Assembly: GCF_000196115.1 (NCBI RefSeq)
Contig: NC_005027.1
Coordinates: 2,852,001-2,916,000 of the forward strand
Origin: Rhodopirellula baltica SH 1
GTDB taxonomy: Bacteria; Planctomycetota; Planctomycetia; Pirellulales; Pirellulaceae
DNA: 64,000 bases
Direction: 5' to 3'
A program made the position numbers and the translations under genes. The notes under the pieces were generated by a model, which was not told the origin of the DNA, did not search any database, and saw only the letters and a program-made list of their open reading frames with translations. Of this stretch, positions 61,055 through 64,000 are shown in pieces (positions within the stretch are counted from its first letter, which is position 1; each line of letters begins with the position of its first letter).

Positions 61055-61199
61055 CTCGTTCGTTCAACATCGATTGTGTGGAGCGTCAATCTCTTTCGAA
61101 AAACGCGAATCCGCCTCGCGAAGCTTACTCGAACACCGACGGTCGACGGCTTCGGTTTAGGCGTCTTTTCACGATGGAAACAAAAAAACCGAAAAACGA

Positions 61200-61228
61200 T
61201 GAGGGGTTAGCAAAGGGTTTCTCGCAAG
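61200..61228 (+). promoter_or_regulatory. Shared 29-base upstream element (kinase-flanking gene 2)
   Basis: TGAGGGG at 61200-61206 and TCTCGCAAG at 61220-61228, with the same spacing as in the minus-strand copy at 57104-57132. It ends 66 bases before the ATG at 61295. It is also about 146 bases upstream of the divergent kinase start. Confidence 0.6.
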
Positions 61229-61294
61229 GTTCCGGTGAAGACAACAACGTCCTTCCGAACAACTCTTGAAACTCTCTCACTGAGGAACCCAGCC

Positions 61295-61807
61295 ATGTCC
61301 ACTCGTCTCTTAGCCATCGCAGTCGCAGCCGCTTGCTTGATGACCGCAGAAGCCAACGCTCAAGTCACCGCCAGCAGCTACTCCAACGGCGGCACCGCTA
61401 TCTCAACCGCCAGCGGCCGCGGAAATACTCGATTAAATGCCAGTTCCTACGCCACCAATGGCGGCTACGCTCGAGCCGACATGCGAGGCAGCGGTCGCAA
61501 CGGTGGCTTCGCCAGCGGCAACAGCACCGCTTACGCCAACGGCGGTGTCGCAATCAGCCAAGGCCGCTCGCACGCCAACGGCTGGGCAGCCCGGTCACAC
61601 GCGAATTCACGTGCGGTCACTCACGGTGGATTCTCGAGAAGCAGCAGCACTGCCAAAGCACGCGGCAACTGGTCCAACGCCCGAGCCAATTCGAACGCCA
61701 ATTCATGGTTCGGCCAGTACAGCAACAGTCGAGCACGGGCGGTCGACAACCGCTATGTCCCGCAGCCCTACACTCCGCCAATCCAAAACGCGGTCATGCC
61801 TTGGTGA
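61295..61807 (+). CDS. Small secreted Asn/Ser/Gly/Arg-rich protein
   Basis: Product of 170 aa from the ATG at 61295, with GAGG upstream. The signal peptide RLLAIAVAAACLMTAEA ends at ANA before QVTA. The mature part is rich in Ser, Asn, Gly, Ala and Arg with repeated short motifs (SYSNGGTAIS, SYATNGGYARADMRG, GWAARSHANSRA). No family is recognised. It resembles the secreted protein at 56531-57037 in size, composition and upstream element, so the two may be paralogues. A strong hairpin follows at 61849. Confidence 0.75.
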   Translation: MSTRLLAIAVAAACLMTAEANAQVTASSYSNGGTAISTASGRGNTRLNASSYATNGGYARADMRGSGRNGGFASGNSTAYANGGVAISQGRSHANGWAARSHANSRAVTHGGFSRSSSTAKARGNWSNARANSNANSWFGQYSNSRARAVDNRYVPQPYTPPIQNAVMPW

Positions 61808-61848
61808 GCTTCCACGTCTGAGCGAAACCTCCATGAAGAAAACGACAA

Positions 61849-61887
61849 CGGAACTCGCCGGCTTGGTTGCCCGGCGGGTTCCGATCG
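61849..61887 (+). terminator. GC-rich terminator after the secreted protein gene
   Basis: CGGAACTCGCCGG (61849-61861) pairs with CCGGCGGGTTCCG (61871-61883) over 13 bp with one T-G wobble; a short T-containing stretch ATCGTTTG follows. It lies 41 bases after the stop and 60 bases before hisE. Confidence 0.6.
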
Positions 61888-61946
61888 TTTGTTGGCGGAA
61901 GTATGTTGGCCAGGGCAACTCACCCCTTTGTCGAAACGGAAATTCC

Positions 61947-62309
61947 ATGCCCGAATCGTTGCTTCCCCTGGATCGTTTGATGACCACCCTGCGGACACGT
62001 GCCGCGGAACGTCCCGAGGGCTCGTACACCACCAAATTGATGAACGGTGGCGCCGAGGCGATCGGTCGAAAAATTCGCGAAGAAGCCGAAGAGCTGATCG
62101 AAGCGGCGGACGAACCAGACGAAGCTGGCCGCCAACACGCCATCTACGAAGCCGGCGACCTGATCTATCACGCGATGGTTCTGATGGCCTGGCGTGGAAT
62201 TGAACTGGACGAAGTCGCCGCCGAACTGGCTCGCCGCGAAGGCACGTCTGGTCTGGTCGAAAAAGCCTCCCGTCCCGCGAAAAAGGACTCCGGCACCGCC
62301 GATTCGTAG
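61947..62309 (+). CDS. hisE: Phosphoribosyl-ATP pyrophosphatase
   Basis: Product of 120 aa from the ATG at 61947; the frame is open far upstream but overlaps the secreted protein gene. The HisE motifs are PEGSYTTKLMNGGAEAIGRK, KIREEAEELIEAA and YEAGDLIYHAMVLMAWRGI, with the acidic magnesium-binding residues of the alpha-helical MazG-like fold. It is a stand-alone HisE rather than a HisIE fusion. It hydrolyses PR-ATP to PR-AMP in histidine synthesis. HisG, the preceding step, is encoded 105 bases downstream. Confidence 0.93.
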   Translation: MPESLLPLDRLMTTLRTRAAERPEGSYTTKLMNGGAEAIGRKIREEAEELIEAADEPDEAGRQHAIYEAGDLIYHAMVLMAWRGIELDEVAAELARREGTSGLVEKASRPAKKDSGTADS

Positions 62310-62413
62310 TGCCGAATACGCTGGGATCCAAACAGACACCTGCCAAAAATCAGGTTCAGCGATTACTCTTTTCGCCTCACTGACTTTTTGGTTCTCGATC
62401 TTTTTTGGTTCCC

Positions 62414-63304
62414 ATGACGACTTTGGCCCCCCTCGGAAGCGGCTCTGACCCCGACAGTTTCTTGCGTTTGGGGATCCCCAGCAAAGGCCGACTCAGCGAA
62501 TTGGCGACCGGACTGCTGAACCAAGCTGGACTGAGCTTTCGCCGCCAAAACCGAGGCCTGTTTGCCCGAGTCAGCGGATTGCCAATCGATTTGATCTTCT
62601 TGCGAACCGATGACATCCCGACGCTGTGTGCAGAAGGTGCCATCGACATGGGGATCACCGGCAGCGACCTGATCGAAGAAGCCGGAGCCAATGTCGAGCA
62701 ACGCATGGCGTTTGGCGTCGGGCGATGTCGACTGGCGTTCTGCGTCCCCGACGACGAAGACTACACCGACGCGGCTCAGCTCAATGGCAAACGGATCGCG
62801 ACCAGCTTTCCCCACGTCACCGAACAGTACCTGGCCACCAAAAATGCGAAAGCACATCTGGTGTCGCTGTCCGGCAGCGTCGAAGCGATGATCCGTTTGG
62901 GCGTCGCGGACGCGATTGTTGATTTGGTTGAAACTGGCAGCACGTTGGCAGCCAACCGACTTCGGATTCTGGAAGAAATCGGCCACTACGAAACCGTGCT
63001 GATTCAAAACGGAACGCATCGCTGCAAAGAGGTCGCCGACCGTTTGGTTTCCCGATTGGAAGGCGTTGTTCTCGCTCGAGACTATTCCCTGGTCGAATAC
63101 AACATCCCGCGATCACGAGTGAGCGAAGCGGAAAAGATCACCCCCGGATTCAACTCGCCAACGATCAATTCACTCGAAGACAAAGACTGGTGTGCTGTTC
63201 AAGTCATGGTCCGACGCGGCGAAGTCGTCGAAGTCATGGAACGTCTCAAAGAGATCGGCGCGTCCGGCATCTTTGAAATGACGATCAACAACTGTCGCTT
63301 GTAG
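62414..63304 (+). CDS. hisG: ATP phosphoribosyltransferase, long form
   Basis: Product of 296 aa from the ATG at 62414 (an in-frame TTG at 62405 adds three residues). LGIPSKGRLSE starts the catalytic domain; GAIDMGITGSDLIEE, ADAIVDLVETGSTLAAN and the PRPP-binding region follow. The C-terminal part (about 220-296; VQVMVRRGEVVEVMERLKEI) is the regulatory domain of long-form HisG, which gives histidine feedback control without HisZ. It condenses ATP and PRPP as the first histidine step. A stem-loop lies 11 bases after the stop. Confidence 0.95.
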   Translation: MTTLAPLGSGSDPDSFLRLGIPSKGRLSELATGLLNQAGLSFRRQNRGLFARVSGLPIDLIFLRTDDIPTLCAEGAIDMGITGSDLIEEAGANVEQRMAFGVGRCRLAFCVPDDEDYTDAAQLNGKRIATSFPHVTEQYLATKNAKAHLVSLSGSVEAMIRLGVADAIVDLVETGSTLAANRLRILEEIGHYETVLIQNGTHRCKEVADRLVSRLEGVVLARDYSLVEYNIPRSRVSEAEKITPGFNSPTINSLEDKDWCAVQVMVRRGEVVEVMERLKEIGASGIFEMTINNCRL

Positions 63305-63314
63305 GGCAAACGAG

Positions 63315-63340
63315 CGGAACCGTTGTCCTCAACAGTTCCG
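63315..63340 (+). terminator. Stem-loop after hisG
   Basis: CGGAAC (63315-63320) pairs with GTTCCG (63335-63340) and GTTG pairs with CAAC around TCCT, with one mismatch. There is no T run, so it may stabilise the 3' end rather than terminate. Confidence 0.45.
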
Positions 63341-63438
63341 TCAGGCCAAATCCAAACGCCAAACCGCGTCCCAACCCAGACGCAGCGTGTCACACCGTTC
63401 GCTCAACGCGGCGCAACGACGTTACCGCGTCATGCAAA

Positions 63439-63814
63439 GAGGTCGTGCAGTTGATCGAGGCCGCGTTTTAGCGGGTTTCAGCACTTGAGAACCTCTCCCG
63501 AAACGCAGTTTCGGGGGAGGTCGAGCGACGCCGTTCAGGCGTACGCGAGGGAGGGGGCCGAGCATGGGAAGCAGCGCGTATTGCCCTCCCCCGGAAATCT
63601 CGCTGAACGCTCGCTTTCCGCCCACTCCCGCTGCGCGGGCGGGGTTCTAAGCAAGTCGGCAGGAATGATCGGTTAGAACCTCACTTAGGCGAGTCTCTCT
63701 GAGACTCGCAAATGACAGCGTCTCGGAGAGACGCCGCTACGTGATCAAGCCCGATGACTCCCACTCACGTGCTTGCAGGTTGAAGGGCACAGCACTTCAA
63801 ACCTGCACGACCTC
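63439..63814. mobile_element. MITE-like element, copy 3
   Basis: GAGGTCGTGCAG (63439-63450) and CTGCACGACCTC (63803-63814) are a perfect 12-base inverted repeat. The 209-base core (63440-63648) is nearly the same as in copy 2, and the rest (63649-63802) is different. It includes the hairpins GCGAGTCTC/GAGACTCGC (63689-63709) and GCGTCTC/GAGACGC (63718-63734). No transposase is encoded. Confidence 0.7.
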
Positions 63815-63851
63815 CAAACGCTTGAGACAAACGTTCTCCTCTGACTGCTCG

Positions 63852-64000
63852 TTAAAGCATCTGCCGCAAGATCTGCCCGGTCAGACTGTCGTTGACCGAC
63901 GCCACTTCGTCACGAGTCCCACTGGCGACGATTTGGCCGCCATTCTCGGCAGCACCAGGACCAACTTCGATGATCTGATCCGCGGCCGCCATCAGCATGG
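63852..64000 (-). CDS. UvrA-like excinuclease ATPase, C-terminal end (runs off the window)
   Basis: The minus-strand frame stops with TAA at 63852 and gives the last 49 codons. The sequence MAADQIIEVGPGAAENGGQI followed by VASGTRDEV and SLTGQILRQML resembles the end of a UvrA ABC domain (the AD..I..GPGAG..GG..VA.GT and SLTGQ patterns). In E. coli UvrA the SLTGQ end belongs to the first ABC half, whereas here it stands at the protein's end. The full length and exact type cannot be seen. Confidence 0.75.
   Translation of the reverse strand, partial: MLMAAADQIIEVGPGAAENGGQIVASGTRDEVASVNDSLTGQILRQML

Noticed and set aside
63422..63625. Small minus-strand protein (GKRAFSEISGGGQ) that also appears at 56250-56468
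   Set aside because: It lies in the repeated core of the MITE-like elements; conservation there is of the DNA element and not evidence of a gene.

Overview
The window looks like chromosomal DNA of a planctomycete close to Rhodopirellula. The evidence is: a giant secreted multidomain protein with an N-terminal LE.R.LLAA-type motif and a C-terminal dockerin-like domain; a planctomycete-type ECF sigma factor close to a very large membrane Ser/Thr kinase; several proteins of types common in that phylum; frequent GTG/TTG starts; and few strong Shine-Dalgarno sites. The genus is inferred from gene content, not from a database search. I see no phage, IS transposase, CRISPR array, tRNA or rRNA.

Layout. 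Bases 1-8287 (minus strand) hold a type II secretion/pseudopilin operon (gspG-H-I-J-K-L-M-like) running toward nusA, whose first 198 codons are in the window. A terminator-like hairpin sits just before the nusA start. Bases 9101-30595 (plus) are one gene of about 7160 codons. It has an export motif, a metzincin-type zinc protease motif, PPC, beta-helix and GEVED regions, a long array of cadherin-like modules including five tandem units of about 1.03 kb, and a dockerin-like end. Next come a BshB1/LmbE-type deacetylase and metG, then a glycosyltransferase and several secreted or lipid-anchored proteins, one with a methionine-glycine-aspartate tract.

Bases 41405-49454 carry core genes: trpA, a lipoprotein, ftsH, and dxr followed by an rseP-like site-2 protease. 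Bases 49640-54592 carry an EamA permease, a secreted alpha/beta-hydrolase that lacks the nucleophile serine, an SMP-30 family protein, an FGE-fold protein and a small membrane coiled-coil protein.

Bases 54633-61807 look like a signalling and cell-surface module: an ECF sigma factor, a PDZ-like secreted protein, and a 1290-residue Ser/Thr kinase with extracytoplasmic TPR-like and carbohydrate-binding-like parts. Two small secreted Gly/Asn/Ser-rich proteins flank the kinase. Their genes share a 29-base upstream element at exactly the same distance from the start codon, so they are probably co-regulated or duplicated. The window ends with hisE, hisG and the 3' end of a uvrA-like gene.

Three intergenic MITE-like elements (33.7, 56.2 and 63.4 kb) share inverted ends of the form GAGGTCGTGCAG; two of them share a nearly identical 209-base core. 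Several intergenic regions also hold strong inverted repeats that act as terminators or candidate structured RNAs.
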